Source: Fuscibacter oryzae
Lineage (GTDB): Bacteria > Pseudomonadota > Alphaproteobacteria > Rhodobacterales > Rhodobacteraceae
Direction: 5' to 3'
Length of the DNA: 60,477 nt
NCBI RefSeq assembly: GCF_016765795.1
Contig: NZ_JAESVP010000014.1
Location: forward strand, 1 to 60,477
Below the pieces are notes generated by a model. It saw only the letters and a list, made by a program, of their open reading frames with translations. It did no database searches and was not told the origin of the DNA. Within the stretch, counting starts at the first letter, position 1. The number at the start of each line of letters is the position of its first letter. This document shows positions 16,801 to 25,882 of the stretch, piece after piece. Both the position numbers and the translations under genes were made by a program.

Positions 16801-17336
16801 TTGGCACCCATGACCTGCCCCGCGTGGTGGCCGAAACCTATGCCAGGGTTCTGGCCTACAAGGATGAATACGAGGTCGCGCGGCTTTACAGCCTGCCCGC
16901 CTTCCGCAAGGGGATTGAGGCCGAATTCTCTGGCCCCTACCGCCTGTCGTTGAACCTTGCCCCGCCGATCCTGCCCGGCAAGGCCAGCGATGGACGCCCG
17001 AAAAAGCGCGAATTCGGCCCGTGGATATTGCCCGTCCTCGGCGTTCTGGCCCGGCTCAAATTCCTGCGCGGCACCTGGGCGGACCCCTTTGGCCACAGCC
17101 ATGACCGCAGGTTGGAGCGTGAGCTGATCGCGCGCTACGAAGACGATCTGACGTTGGCAGAACAGGCTGTGACGGCCGAGACGCTGCCCTTGATCGCCGA
17201 GCTTCTGGCTCTGCCGCAAGAGATCCGCGGCTATGGCCCGGTCAAGGAGGCGGCCTGGCACAAACAGATGGCGCGGCGCGACGGCCTGCGCGCGACCTTG
17301 CTGGACAACAGACCCGTGGCCATGGCTGCGGAATAA
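13887..17336 (+). CDS. Fused indolepyruvate ferredoxin oxidoreductase-family 2-keto acid oxidoreductase
   Basis: A single chain of 1149 residues combining IorA- and IorB-like parts. It would oxidatively decarboxylate a 2-keto acid to its acyl-CoA with TPP. The N-terminal pyrimidine-binding domain contains FISGYRGSPLGGYD. The TPP/Mg motif GDGTYFHSG is near residues 497-505. A cysteine-rich cluster motif CEGCGDC is near 633, with further cysteines at CNKDYSCLKGFC. The gamma-type domain begins near 721 (GVGGTGVLT). It is the first gene of an otherwise complete leucine pathway, 12 bp before isovaleryl-CoA dehydrogenase. The simplest inference is that it supplies isovaleryl-CoA from 4-methyl-2-oxopentanoate in place of a branched-chain dehydrogenase complex. 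An aryl-pyruvate substrate is the alternative. Confidence 0.92.
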   Translation: MSVSLDDKYVAESGSVFLTGTQALVRLPMIQMRRDRAAGLNTAGFISGYRGSPLGGYDQQLVKARRFLDRHDVVFQPGLNEDLAATAVWGSQQLHLSPGARKEGVVGIWYGKGPGVDRSGDVFKHANAAGSARHGGVLAIAGDDHTCKSSSIPHQSDHAFISALMPMLYPSSVHEFLEMGLLGIAMSRYSGCWVGFKVISETVEISSVVDLAQEARQFALPDDFDLPPGGLNLRWPDPPLVQDERLQEHKGYAALAFARANGVDRLIADHGRARFGIVASGKAYEDVRQALAELGLGPAEQAVVGLRLYKVRMPWPLEPEGIRSFSRGLEEVLIIEERREIIENQIKQELFNWRADVRPRIVGKFDEAGRPFLHLSAGLTVGMVAGAIAERLLRLDLPHDLADRLRARVEALHKTEARAAAHVPPVLRLPHYCAGCPHNTSTRVPEGSKAMAGIGCHFMAQWMDRRTETFTHMGAEGVPWTAISRFTDEKHRFVNIGDGTYFHSGTLAIRQSVAAGVNLTYKILVNDAVAMTGGQPIDGELTPEQITHQVYHERVAKIVLMSNRPELYRAADLAPGTEIRHRDEIDAVMLELREVPGVTIIVYEQTCAAELRRRRKRGTAPDPDLRLWINPAVCEGCGDCSQTSNCIAVEPLETDLGRKRKINQSACNKDYSCLKGFCPSFVTVRGAALRKTLGQGGADVSALPDPVLPQIERAWNLALAGVGGTGVLTISAILGMAAHVEGKIPMVLDMAGLAQKGGAVMSHVRISRPDRPIAAPRIAAGSADLLLAADAVVAASRDCNLLCSPDRTEAVLNTHVTPVSDFIRQRDFDFKEAGSEAAVAGSVRSSRHFLNFSGLAARLTGDEIGANLMMLGYAWQAGLVPLSRAAILEAIGLNGTAVDANTKAFNWGRLLAHDPARVVALAGGAADAPAPSLPLEELVAARARHLQAYQNAGLATRYRESLARITAAAEGIGTHDLPRVVAETYARVLAYKDEYEVARLYSLPAFRKGIEAEFSGPYRLSLNLAPPILPGKASDGRPKKREFGPWILPVLGVLARLKFLRGTWADPFGHSHDRRLERELIARYEDDLTLAEQAVTAETLPLIAELLALPQEIRGYGPVKEAAWHKQMARRDGLRATLLDNRPVAMAAE

Positions 17337-17348
17337 GGAGGGACGGGG

Positions 17349-18515
17349 ATGTTTCTGGCATCGCTGAAATTCGATCTGGGCGATGAGGTCGGTGCCTTGC
17401 GCGATATGGTCCACCGCTGGGCGCAGGACCGGGTCAAACCCCTTGCCGCCGAGGTGGACCGGCAGAATGCCTTCCCCGCCGAGCTTTGGCCGGAAATGGG
17501 CAGCCTTGGCCTGTTGGGCATCACCGTGCCGGAGGAATATGGCGGGGTGGGGATGGGATACTTGGCCCATGTCATCGCGGTCGAGGAAATCGCCCGCGCC
17601 TCGGCCTCGGTTGCCTTGAGTTATGGCGCGCATTCCAACCTGTGCATCAACCAGATCAAGCTGAACGGCACCCCGGCGCAGCGGCGGAAATACCTGCCCG
17701 GGCTGATCGCGGGCAGCCATGTGGGTGCGCTGGCGATGAGCGAGGCGGGCGCAGGGTCTGACGTGGTGTCGATGAAACTCCGGGCCGAGCGGAAGGGCGA
17801 GTGCTATGTGCTGACTGGCACGAAATACTGGATCACCAACGGCCCAGATGCCGATGTGCTAGTGGTCTATGCCAAGACCGACCCCGAGGCCGGATCGAAG
17901 GGTATCACCGCCTTCCTCGTGGAAAAGACCATGAAAGGGTTCAGCACCTCGCCCCATTTCGACAAGCTGGGAATGCGCGGATCGAACACGGCAGAACTGA
18001 TCTTCGACGGGGTCGAGGTGCCCGCCGAAAACCTCTTGGGGGCCGAGGGCAAGGGCGTGCGGGTGCTGATGTCTGGCTTGGATTATGAACGGGTCGTCCT
18101 GTCGGGGATCGGCACCGGCATCATGGCCGCCTGTCTGGACGAGATCATGCCCTACATGGTCGCCCGCAAGCAGTTTGGCCAAAGCATAGGTCAGTTCCAA
18201 CTGATGCAGGCCAAGATCGCCGATATGTACACCAGGCTGAACTCGGCCCGCGCTTATGTGTACGAGGTGGCCCGCGCCTGTGACCGGGGGGTGGTCACAA
18301 GGCAGGATGCGGCGGCTTGCGTGCTTTACGCCTCGGAAGCCGCGATGGAGGTGGCGCATCAGGCGGTGCAGGCCATGGGGGGCGCAGGCTTCATGAATGA
18401 AACCCCGGTCAGCCGGATCTTCCGCGATGCCAAGCTGATGGAGATTGGTGCCGGCACCTCGGAAATCCGCCGGATGCTGATCGGGCGCGAGCTGATGGGG
18501 GCGATGACGGTATGA
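17349..18515 (+). CDS. ivd: Isovaleryl-CoA dehydrogenase
   Basis: FAD-dependent acyl-CoA dehydrogenase of 388 residues, converting isovaleryl-CoA to 3-methylcrotonyl-CoA. The hallmark [15 protein letters not shown] and the FAD segment [14 protein letters not shown] are present. The catalytic glutamate is in the position special to the isovaleryl enzyme ([11 protein letters not shown], Glu247). The C-terminal signature [14 protein letters not shown] is complete. Its stop overlaps the next start by 4 bp (ATGA), indicating translational coupling with the carboxylase beta subunit. Confidence 0.95.
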   Translation: MFLASLKFDLGDEVGALRDMVHRWAQDRVKPLAAEVDRQNAFPAELWPEMGSLGLLGITVPEEYGGVGMGYLAHVIAVEEIARASASVALSYGAHSNLCINQIKLNGTPAQRRKYLPGLIAGSHVGALAMSEAGAGSDVVSMKLRAERKGECYVLTGTKYWITNGPDADVLVVYAKTDPEAGSKGITAFLVEKTMKGFSTSPHFDKLGMRGSNTAELIFDGVEVPAENLLGAEGKGVRVLMSGLDYERVVLSGIGTGIMAACLDEIMPYMVARKQFGQSIGQFQLMQAKIADMYTRLNSARAYVYEVARACDRGVVTRQDAAACVLYASEAAMEVAHQAVQAMGGAGFMNETPVSRIFRDAKLMEIGAGTSEIRRMLIGRELMGAMTV

Positions 18516-20119
18516 CGGTGCTTGCCACGAACATCTCGCCCCGCAGCGAGACCTTTCGCGCCAATCAGGCGGCGAACATGGCCGCGCTTGAAACCGTCCG
18601 CGCCGCCGCCGGACTGGCGCTGGCTGGCGGCGGCGACAAGGCCCGCGCCCTGCACCAAAGCCGGGGCAAGCTCTTGCCGCGTGAGCGGATCGACCGCCTC
18701 TTGGATCCCGGTTCGCCCTTTCTGGAGGTGGGGCTGTTTGCCGCGCATGGGCTTTACGAGGGCGCCAGCCCCGCGGCGGGCCTGATCGCCGGCATCGGGC
18801 GGGTCGAGGGGCAGGAGGTGATGATCCTGTGCAACGACGCCACCGTGAAGGGCGGCACCTATTTTCCGATGACGGTGAAAAAACACCTTCGCGCGCAGGA
18901 GATCGCCGCCGAAAACCGGCTGCCTTGCGTCTATCTGGTGGATTCCGGCGGTGCGAACCTGCCCAATCAGGATGAGGTGTTCCCCGACCGCGACCATTTC
19001 GGCCGCATCTTCTTCAATCAGGCCAATATGTCGGCCCAGAGCATCGCGCAGATCGCCGTGGTGATGGGGTCTTGCACGGCGGGCGGCGCCTATGTGCCCG
19101 CGATGTCGGATGTCACCATCATCGTCAAGGGACAGGGCACGATCTTTCTGGCCGGTCCGCCCCTTGTGCGCGCCGCCACGGGCGAGGTGGTCAGCGCCGA
19201 AGACCTTGGCGGCGGCGATGTGCATACGCGGCTTTCCGGCGTGGCCGACCTGCTGGCCGAGGATGATGCCCATGCGCTGGCGCTTGCCCGCCGGGCGGTC
19301 GCCAGCCTCAACCGCCGCAAATCCCCCGCCGTTGTCCTGCAAGCACCCGAAGACCCGCTGTACGACCCCGCCGAAGTGATGGGCGTTGTCCCACCAGAGG
19401 CCAAGACCCCCTATGACATCCGCGAGGTCATCGCCCGCATTGTCGACGGCTCTCGTCTGGATGAATTCAAGCCGCGCTATGGCACCACGATTGTCTGCGG
19501 TTTTGCCCATGTCATGGGCATGCCGGTCGGCATTATCGGCAACAACGGGGTGATCTTCTCGGAAAGCGCGCTGAAGGCCACCCATTTTGTCGAACTGTGC
19601 TCGCAACGCGGCATCCCATTGGTCTTCCTGCAAAACATCGCAGGCTTTATGGTCGGGCGCACCGCCGAAAACCGGGGTATCGCCAAGGATGGTGCCAAAC
19701 TGGTGACGGCGGTTGCGACCAGCCAGGTCCCGAAGATCACGCTTCTGGTCGGCGGGTCGTTCGGGGCGGGCAATTACGGCATGTGCGGCCGCGCCTATGG
19801 GCCGCGGTTCCTGTGGACATGGCCCAACAGCCGCATCTCGGTGATGGGGGGCGAACAGGCGGCGGGTGTTCTGGCCACTGTCCGGCGTGACGCCATCGAG
19901 CGCAAAGGTGGCAGTTGGTCGCCCGAGGAGGAGGCCGAATTCAAGCGCCCGACGGTGGAGATGTTCGAGCGCCAGTCGCACCCCCTTTACGCCTCTGCCC
20001 GGCTTTGGGACGATGGCATCATCGACCCCCGCCGCACGCGAGAGGTGCTGGCCCTGTCGCTGTCGGCCACGCTGAATGCCCCGATCCTTCCGACGCGCTT
20101 TGGCGTGTTCCGCATGTGA
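18512..20119 (+). CDS. mccB: Methylcrotonyl-CoA carboxylase, carboxyltransferase (beta) subunit
   Basis: A 535-residue carboxyltransferase that moves CO2 from biotin to 3-methylcrotonyl-CoA. Both crotonase-like halves are present, with [20 protein letters not shown] near residue 55. An oxyanion-type glycine motif is [15 protein letters not shown], and the C-terminal half has [19 protein letters not shown]. Length and order match the MccB/LiuB group rather than propionyl-CoA carboxylase. It is coupled upstream to the dehydrogenase and lies 7 bp before the biotin subunit. Confidence 0.95.
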   Translation: MTVLATNISPRSETFRANQAANMAALETVRAAAGLALAGGGDKARALHQSRGKLLPRERIDRLLDPGSPFLEVGLFAAHGLYEGASPAAGLIAGIGRVEGQEVMILCNDATVKGGTYFPMTVKKHLRAQEIAAENRLPCVYLVDSGGANLPNQDEVFPDRDHFGRIFFNQANMSAQSIAQIAVVMGSCTAGGAYVPAMSDVTIIVKGQGTIFLAGPPLVRAATGEVVSAEDLGGGDVHTRLSGVADLLAEDDAHALALARRAVASLNRRKSPAVVLQAPEDPLYDPAEVMGVVPPEAKTPYDIREVIARIVDGSRLDEFKPRYGTTIVCGFAHVMGMPVGIIGNNGVIFSESALKATHFVELCSQRGIPLVFLQNIAGFMVGRTAENRGIAKDGAKLVTAVATSQVPKITLLVGGSFGAGNYGMCGRAYGPRFLWTWPNSRISVMGGEQAAGVLATVRRDAIERKGGSWSPEEEAEFKRPTVEMFERQSHPLYASARLWDDGIIDPRRTREVLALSLSATLNAPILPTRFGVFRM

Positions 20120-20126
20120 GGCCCCG

Positions 20127-22130
20127 ATGTTTCGCAAGATCCTGATTGCCAATCGTGGGGAAATCGCCGCCCGTGTCATCGCCACCGCGCGCCGCATGGG
20201 CATTGCCACCGTCGCCGTCTATTCCGATGCCGATGCGGGGGCCAAGCATGTCGCCATGGCCGATGAGGCGGTACGCATCGGGCCTGCCGCCGTCGCCGAA
20301 AGCTATCTGCAAGGCGCGGCGATCATTGCCGCCGCCCTGCGCACCGGGGCCGAGGCGATCCACCCCGGCTATGGGTTCCTGTCGGAAAACCCCGGCTTCG
20401 TCGAAGCGGTTCAGGCCGCCGGGCTGGTTTTCATCGGCCCGTCGGCCAGCGCGATCCGGGCCATGGGGCTGAAGGATGCCGCCAAGGCGCTGATGGAAAA
20501 GGCCGGGGTGCCGGTGGTGCCGGGCTATCACGGTGCCGACCAGGACCCTGCGCATCTTGCCGCCGAGGCCCGCACCATCGGCTATCCGGTCCTGATCAAG
20601 GCGCGGGCGGGCGGCGGCGGCAAGGGGATGCGCCTTGTCGAGGTGCCGGAAGATTTCACGGCCGCACTGGAGAGCGCGCAGCGCGAGGCGCAGGCGAGCT
20701 TTGGCGACCCGGCCTGTCTGGTCGAGAAATACATCACCCGGCCCCGGCATATCGAGATTCAGATCTTTGGCGATGCCCATGGCAATGTCGTCCACCTGTT
20801 CGAGCGGGATTGCAGCCTGCAACGCCGCCACCAGAAGGTGATCGAAGAGGCCCCTGCCCCCGGTATGACCGAGGAGGTTCGCGCCGCCATGGGCAAGGCC
20901 GCAGTCGAGGCCGCCCGCGCTATCGGTTATCAGGGCGCCGGAACGGTCGAATTCATCGTCGATGGCTCTGGCCCGCTGCGGCCCGATGGTTTCTGGTTCA
21001 TGGAGATGAACACCCGGCTTCAGGTTGAACATCCGGTTTCCGAAGCCATCACCGGGCTTGATTTCGTTGAGTTGCAACTGCGTATCGCCAGTGGCGCGCC
21101 CCTGCCCTTCCGGCAGGAAGACCTGGGCATCGACGGCTGGGCCTTCGAGGCGCGGCTTTATGCCGAGGATGTCGCCAAGGGCTTCCTGCCCGCGACCGGG
21201 CGGCTGGACCATCTGTCCTTTCCGTCGGCGGCAGAATTCACCCGCAGCTCGGTGCGCATCGACAGCGGCATCCGGCAGGGCGATGAGGTTTCCCCCTGGT
21301 ATGACCCGATGATCGCCAAGATCATCGTCCAAGGGCCGGATCGCGCGTCGGCTCTGGCGCGGCTGACCACGGTGCTGGAACAATGCCGGATAGCCGGTTC
21401 GACTACCAATCTTGAATTTCTGGCCGCGCTGTCACGCCATGACGGCTTTCGCGCCGGACAGGTTGATACCGGGTTGATCGCCCGCGATCTGGACCGGCTG
21501 ATCCCCCCTGTCCCGCTGCCCCCCGAGGCTGCGGCGCTGGTCGCCCTTGCCGCGCTGAACCTGCTTGACCAGCCGCAAGCCCCCGACCCGTGGGACAGGC
21601 TGACCGGCTGGCGCGGCTGGTCGCAGGCGGAAAGTTTCGTGATGCTGGAGCATGACGGCACCCCCCTTGCGCTGCGGGTCATCCATCTTGGCCTTGGGCA
21701 GTTCCGCGTGACCGGCGAGGGGCGCGAGATCGTGCTGACCCTTCTTGACCATCAGGGCGGTGCCCTGCGCTTTGCCTGCAACGGCCTGCAATCCACGGCG
21801 CATCTGGCGGCATCGCCGGGCCGGATCAGCCTGTTCCTTGGCGGGCGAAAGCACGACTTCGCCCTGCGAGGTCCGCTTGTGACGGGCGATCATGACCATG
21901 GGGGGGGCGATGCGGTCCTTGCCCCGATGCCCGGCCTTGTCGCCGCCCTGCACACCCGCGCCGGGGCCAGGGTGACCAAGGGCGACCCCCTCGTGATCCT
22001 TGAGGCGATGAAGATGGAGCATGTGCTGACCGCCCCCCGCGATGGCATCGTGGCGGAGGTTCTGGTGGCGACCGGCGATCAGGTCAGCGACGGCACGCTT
22101 CTGGTGCGGATGGAGGGCGCGGATGGCTGA
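20127..22130 (+). CDS. mccA: Methylcrotonyl-CoA carboxylase, biotin carboxylase/carrier (alpha) subunit
   Basis: A 667-residue subunit. Biotin carboxylase domain (about 1-445): FRKILIANRGEIAARV, an ATP-grasp glycine loop KARAGGGGKGMR, and EMNTRLQVEHPVSE. A less conserved linker domain follows. The C-terminal biotinyl domain contains EAMKMEHV with the biotinylated Lys at 629. The start at 20127 (MFRKILIANRG) is the conserved family start, although the frame is open into the previous gene. The next gene begins inside its last codons (8-bp overlap). Substrate assignment follows from the operon. Confidence 0.95.
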   Translation: MFRKILIANRGEIAARVIATARRMGIATVAVYSDADAGAKHVAMADEAVRIGPAAVAESYLQGAAIIAAALRTGAEAIHPGYGFLSENPGFVEAVQAAGLVFIGPSASAIRAMGLKDAAKALMEKAGVPVVPGYHGADQDPAHLAAEARTIGYPVLIKARAGGGGKGMRLVEVPEDFTAALESAQREAQASFGDPACLVEKYITRPRHIEIQIFGDAHGNVVHLFERDCSLQRRHQKVIEEAPAPGMTEEVRAAMGKAAVEAARAIGYQGAGTVEFIVDGSGPLRPDGFWFMEMNTRLQVEHPVSEAITGLDFVELQLRIASGAPLPFRQEDLGIDGWAFEARLYAEDVAKGFLPATGRLDHLSFPSAAEFTRSSVRIDSGIRQGDEVSPWYDPMIAKIIVQGPDRASALARLTTVLEQCRIAGSTTNLEFLAALSRHDGFRAGQVDTGLIARDLDRLIPPVPLPPEAAALVALAALNLLDQPQAPDPWDRLTGWRGWSQAESFVMLEHDGTPLALRVIHLGLGQFRVTGEGREIVLTLLDHQGGALRFACNGLQSTAHLAASPGRISLFLGGRKHDFALRGPLVTGDHDHGGGDAVLAPMPGLVAALHTRAGARVTKGDPLVILEAMKMEHVLTAPRDGIVAEVLVATGDQVSDGTLLVRMEGADG

Positions 22131-22980
22131 AGCCGTCACGCTTTACGAAATGGGGCCGCGCGACGGGTTGCAGAACGAGGCCCGGCTAATCGCCACCGCC
22201 GACAAGATCCGGCTGGTCGATCTGCTGTCCGGTTGCGGCTTCAGCCATATCGAGGTGACGAGCTTTGTCAGCCCGAAATGGGTGCCGCAGATGGCAGATG
22301 CCGCCGAGGTCATGGCGGGCATCACCCGCAAGCCCGGTGTCACCTATGCTGCGCTGACCCCCAACCTTCAGGGTTTTGAGCGTGCGGTTGCGGCCGGGGC
22401 CGACGAGGTGGCGGTCTTCGCCTCGGCCTCGGAAGGGTTCTCGCAGCGCAACATCAACTGCTCGATCGCCGAGAGTCTGGAGCGGTTTCGCCCGGTGCTG
22501 GATCTGGCCCGAACGGCGGCGGTCCCGGTCCGGGGTTATGTCTCTTGCGTGACCGATTGCCCCTATGACGGGCCGGTCGCCCCCGAGGCGGTGGCCGAAG
22601 TGGCCGAGGCGCTGGCAAAAATGGGGTGCAGTCAGATCAGCCTTGGCGACACCCTGGGGTCTGCTACGCCAGACCGGATCGGTGCCATGCTGGAGGCTGT
22701 TCTGGACCGGATTTCGGCCAGCCGTCTTGCCGGGCATTACCACGACACGCGCGGCTTTGCGTTGCAGAACATCACCGCCAGCCTTGACCGGGGGCTGCGG
22801 GTCTTTGACAGTGCGGTCGGCGGTCTTGGCGGCTGCCCCTATGCGCCCGGCGCCAAGGGCAATGTCGCCACCGAAGCTGTGGCGGCCCTGCTGGATGACA
22901 TGGGCTTTGACACCGGGCTTGACCCTGTCCGGCTGGCCCGTGCCGCCGCCTTTGCCCACAGCCTGAGGAGGCCGGCATGA
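22123..22980 (+). CDS. mvaB: Hydroxymethylglutaryl-CoA lyase
   Basis: TIM-barrel lyase of 285 residues that splits HMG-CoA into acetoacetate and acetyl-CoA, the last step of leucine breakdown. Visible motifs are YEMGPRDGLQNE (metal-binding Asp, catalytic Arg), GDTLGSATP, the metal-binding histidines in GHYHDTRG, and the active-site cysteine loop GGLGGCPYAPGAKGN. The ATG at 22123 overlaps the biotin subunit stop, and the end overlaps the hydratase start by 4 bp. No C-terminal targeting extension is present. Confidence 0.95.
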   Translation: MAEAVTLYEMGPRDGLQNEARLIATADKIRLVDLLSGCGFSHIEVTSFVSPKWVPQMADAAEVMAGITRKPGVTYAALTPNLQGFERAVAAGADEVAVFASASEGFSQRNINCSIAESLERFRPVLDLARTAAVPVRGYVSCVTDCPYDGPVAPEAVAEVAEALAKMGCSQISLGDTLGSATPDRIGAMLEAVLDRISASRLAGHYHDTRGFALQNITASLDRGLRVFDSAVGGLGGCPYAPGAKGNVATEAVAALLDDMGFDTGLDPVRLARAAAFAHSLRRPA

Positions 22981-23750
22981 CCTGGCAAACGCTGGATGTC
23001 CGCACCGATCCGCGCGGTGTCGTCCATGTCACGCTGAACCTGCCCGAGCGGCGCAACGTGTTGTCCCCTGCGATGATCGCGGAGCTGACCGAATTTGCCT
23101 ATGCGCCGGGCGCGGCCCGCGCCATCGTGCTGTCAGGCGCAGGCCCGGTGTTTTGTGCCGGTGGGGATCTGGTCTGGATGAGAGCCCAGATCGAAGCCGA
23201 CCGCCCGCAGCGCCAGCGCGAGGCGCGCAAGCTGGCCGAGATGTTGCAGGCGCTGAACACCATGCCGGTCCCGCTGATCGGCCGGTTGCACGGCGGGGTT
23301 TTCGGCGGCGGTATTGGCCTGGCGTCTGTCTGCGATGTCGCCCTTGCGGCGCGGGGCACGAAATTCTGCTTTTCGGAAACCCGGCTGGGGATCATTCCGG
23401 CCACGATCGGCCCCTATGTTCTGGCCCGCATGGGCGAAGGCCGCGCCCGCCGCGTCTTCATGTCGGCCCGCGTCTTCGACGCGGACGAGGCCGAAACCCT
23501 GGGCCTCATCTCTCGTGTGGTTGATGAGGCGAGCCTTGATGTCGCGGTCGAGGCCGAGGTGGCACCCTATCTTGCCACCGCCCCCGGCGCGGTGGCTGCC
23601 GCCAAGGCCCTTGCCCGCGCCCTTGGCCCCCGCATCGATGACGCGGTGATCGACGACAGCATCCGGCGTCTGGCAGATGCCTGGGAAAGCCCCGAGGCCG
23701 CGACCGGCATCCGTGCTTTTCTGGACAAGAAGAGCCCTCCGTGGAACTGA
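22977..23750 (+). CDS. liuC: Enoyl-CoA hydratase/isomerase-family protein, probable methylglutaconyl-CoA hydratase
   Basis: Crotonase-fold enzyme of 257 residues. The oxyanion-hole loops are FCAGGDLVWM (about 58-67) and GGVFGGGIGLASVCD (about 103-117), and the ETRLGIIPATIGPYV stretch is typical of the family. In this operon the expected reaction is hydration of 3-methylglutaconyl-CoA to HMG-CoA. It is the last gene, followed by a strong terminator. Crotonases are hard to assign by sequence alone; the operon carries most of the weight. Confidence 0.88.
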   Translation: MTWQTLDVRTDPRGVVHVTLNLPERRNVLSPAMIAELTEFAYAPGAARAIVLSGAGPVFCAGGDLVWMRAQIEADRPQRQREARKLAEMLQALNTMPVPLIGRLHGGVFGGGIGLASVCDVALAARGTKFCFSETRLGIIPATIGPYVLARMGEGRARRVFMSARVFDADEAETLGLISRVVDEASLDVAVEAEVAPYLATAPGAVAAAKALARALGPRIDDAVIDDSIRRLADAWESPEAATGIRAFLDKKSPPWN

Positions 23751-23782
23751 GGGGGAAGGTCAGGACAACATCACCTGATCAG

Positions 23783-23803
23783 GCCCGCTTCGGCGGGCTT
23801 TTT
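23783..23803 (+). terminator. Rho-independent terminator of the leucine operon
   Basis: Stem GCCCGC / GCGGGC with a TTCG loop, followed by five T. It lies 33 bp after the hydratase gene stop. Confidence 0.92.
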
Positions 23804-24517
23804 CATTGGCGTCGCGATGGCTAAAACCACTTAAGGGGGGGGGTAGGTTTTGACACTAGGCCCCCTATGGGAATCCACGACGGAAAAAACAGAGGCACCA
23901 ACCCCCACGGTCAAAACCATATACACACAAATCATCATATATATCTATTTGATTATATTATGTTTTTTATGGGTAGGTTTTGACGAAAACCATTGTCAGA
24001 ACCCTGCCAAAACCTATTTCGCCCCAAACCCACGTCGAACCGTCACTTTCGAGGTTTTTAGCGGTCAACTGGCGTGACACCCTATGATACCTCATGAGCC
24101 TCTATGAGTATCAGTGATAACCAATGAGCCTGAGTCCGGCAAAAGTCGGTGTTCCGCATAAAAGTCTGGTGAACCGGGCTCAACGAGACCCCCCGGAAGC
24201 CGATCCACCCAGGAGGGACCCGTAGCGCCCCGCCTGGCTTCATCCGGCAGCATCCAGGCATCACGTGCAACGCATGAAGCAATCATAATATGTTGCATGC
24301 GGTCTCATGGCGTCTCATCTGGTGTCACCCCTGATTAGCCCGTCAAACCGTTATACCTGATATAACATAACGATATACTCGATCATCAACGGCGTAATTT
24401 AAGCGCCCATGTCCCAGATCATCAGCCCGATATATTCTATAGGACATAACGCAAATCACCAGCTATCAGGCAAAGGTGCAGCATGGGGGTTTAGGAAAGG
24501 TCTAGGCTGATCGGGCG
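23804..24517. other. AT-rich, repeat-bearing non-coding region
   Basis: No believable gene is visible, and the base composition differs sharply from the rest (about 23918-23970 is nearly all A/T). An exact 14-mer GGGTAGGTTTTGAC occurs at 23841-23854 and 23971-23984. Inverted relatives are GGTCAAAACC (23909-23918) and CCAAAACCTAT (24007-24017). Further short repeats are ATGAGCCT (around 24094 and 24124) and GTCTCAT twice near 24302-24320. An AT-rich dyad-like stretch lies around 24350-24380. It could be a second origin or centromere-like region, a regulator site array, or a scar from an insertion; nothing shown here decides. Confidence 0.5.
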
Positions 24518-24640
24518 CTAGGCTACGTTGCACCATGGCAGCACGGGCACGCCCAGGGCCGCCGCCGCCCTGACCTTCGATCCGGGCCTGTCACCGGCTA
24601 CGACGAAGGCGGTCGATTCCCCTATCCGCACAAGACCGCT
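24518..24640 (-). pseudogene. Remnant resembling a BRCT domain
   Basis: Directly after the UDP-glucose dehydrogenase stop, another frame on the same strand reads GLVRIGESTAFVVAGDRPGS, then KVRAAAALGVPVL, before a stop. The VVAGD-PGSK-AAALG-PVL pattern is that of the BRCT domain in NAD-dependent DNA ligase and related proteins. There is no start codon with a plausible N-terminus, so this looks like the broken 3' end of a transferred or deleted gene. The match is from memory of the family, not from a search. Confidence 0.5.
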
Positions 24641-25809
24641 CAGTCCGAACCGAAGATGTCGCGGGTAAAGACTTTGTCCGCCACATCCGCCAGTTCGGGC
24701 GCATGGCGGTTGGCGATGATCACGTCGGACTGCGTCTTGAACGCCCCGAGGTCGCGGATCACGGGCGAGCGGAAGAAGGTGTCCTCGGTCAGCGTCGGCT
24801 CATAGATCACCACCTCGATCCCCTTGGCCTTGATCCGCTTCATGATGCCCTGGATGGAGCTGGCGCGGAAATTGTCGGACCCGGCCTTCATGGTCAGCCG
24901 ATAGACCCCCACGGTTTTCGGGCGCGCCGCGATGATGCGGTCGGCGATGAAATCCTTGCGGGTGGCGTTGGCCTCGACGATGGCGCGGATCAGGGTCTGC
25001 GGCACATCGTGGTAATTGGCCAGAAGCTGCTTGGTATCCTTGGGCAGGCAATAGCCGCCATAACCGAACGACGGGTTGTTGTAATGGCTGCCAATACGGG
25101 GATCGTGGCCGATGCCCTCGATGATCTGGCGGCTGTCCAACCCCCGCGCCAGCGCATAGCTGTCCAGTTCGTTGATATAGGCCACCCGCATCGCAAGATA
25201 GGTATTGGCGAACAGCTTGATCGCCTCGGCCTCGGAGGGGCCGGTCAACAGCACCGGCACATCGGGTTTCAGGGCGGCGGCCTTCAACAGGTCGGCAAAG
25301 GCCTGACCGCGGGGCGACACCTCGCCCACCACGATGCGGCTGGGGTAAAGGTTGTCGTAAAGGGCACGGCCCTCGCGCAGGAATTCGGGGCTGAAGATCA
25401 GGTTTCTGGTGTTGTGCTGACGGCTGGCGGCTTCGGTAAAGCCCACGGGGATGGTGGATTTGATCACCATCAGCGCATCGGGAGCCACCTTTTTCACCTG
25501 ATCAATCACCGCCTCGACGGCGCGGGTATCAAAGCGGTTGGTGTCGACGTCGTAATTCGTGGGCGTGGCGATGATGACGTAATCGGCGCCCCGATAGGCG
25601 GCCTCGGCATCGGTGGTCGCGGTCAGGTTCAGCCCGCCCTTGGCCAGATGCGCCTCGCATTCGGCATCGACGATGGGCGAGCGGCCGGCATTGACCAGAT
25701 CGACCTTGGCCTGCACCACATCGACGGCCACCACCTGGTTCTGGCGCGCCAGCAGGATGGCGTTCGACAGGCCCACATAGCCCAGGCCCGCAACGGCGAT
25801 TTTCGGCAA
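24640..25809 (-). CDS. ugd: UDP-glucose 6-dehydrogenase
   Basis: Makes UDP-glucuronic acid, giving the polymer an acidic sugar. It has 389 residues from a TTG start preceded by a near-ideal AAGGAGA ribosome-binding site; this matches the usual length of about 388 and the conserved beginning [15 protein letters not shown] (NAD-binding GxGYVG). Other landmarks are [26 protein letters not shown], and the catalytic cysteine loop [15 protein letters not shown] (Cys254). The frame is open upstream to 25920, but that part does not resemble the family. It is the last gene of the minus-strand operon, after exosortase. Confidence 0.94.
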   Translation of the reverse strand: MPKIAVAGLGYVGLSNAILLARQNQVVAVDVVQAKVDLVNAGRSPIVDAECEAHLAKGGLNLTATTDAEAAYRGADYVIIATPTNYDVDTNRFDTRAVEAVIDQVKKVAPDALMVIKSTIPVGFTEAASRQHNTRNLIFSPEFLREGRALYDNLYPSRIVVGEVSPRGQAFADLLKAAALKPDVPVLLTGPSEAEAIKLFANTYLAMRVAYINELDSYALARGLDSRQIIEGIGHDPRIGSHYNNPSFGYGGYCLPKDTKQLLANYHDVPQTLIRAIVEANATRKDFIADRIIAARPKTVGVYRLTMKAGSDNFRASSIQGIMKRIKAKGIEVVIYEPTLTEDTFFRSPVIRDLGAFKTQSDVIIANRHAPELADVADKVFTRDIFGSD

Positions 25810-25882
25810 GGTCGTCTCCTTCGTCGGATGGCGCGCTTGCGCCGCAATGCAGCATGACAGGCCTGCGGCGGCCTGAAAAGGG

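Noticed and set aside
15963-17720. A 585-codon minus-strand open frame under the oxidoreductase and dehydrogenase genes
   Set aside because: It spans two real genes in another frame and has a composition typical of antisense shadows.
18359-20209. A 616-codon minus-strand open frame opposite mccB
   Set aside because: Shadow of a well-recognised carboxyltransferase gene; no recognisable protein features.
24082-24298. Minus-strand short frames in the AT-rich region
   Set aside because: Two overlapping short frames without start signals, in repeat-bearing sequence; more likely non-coding.
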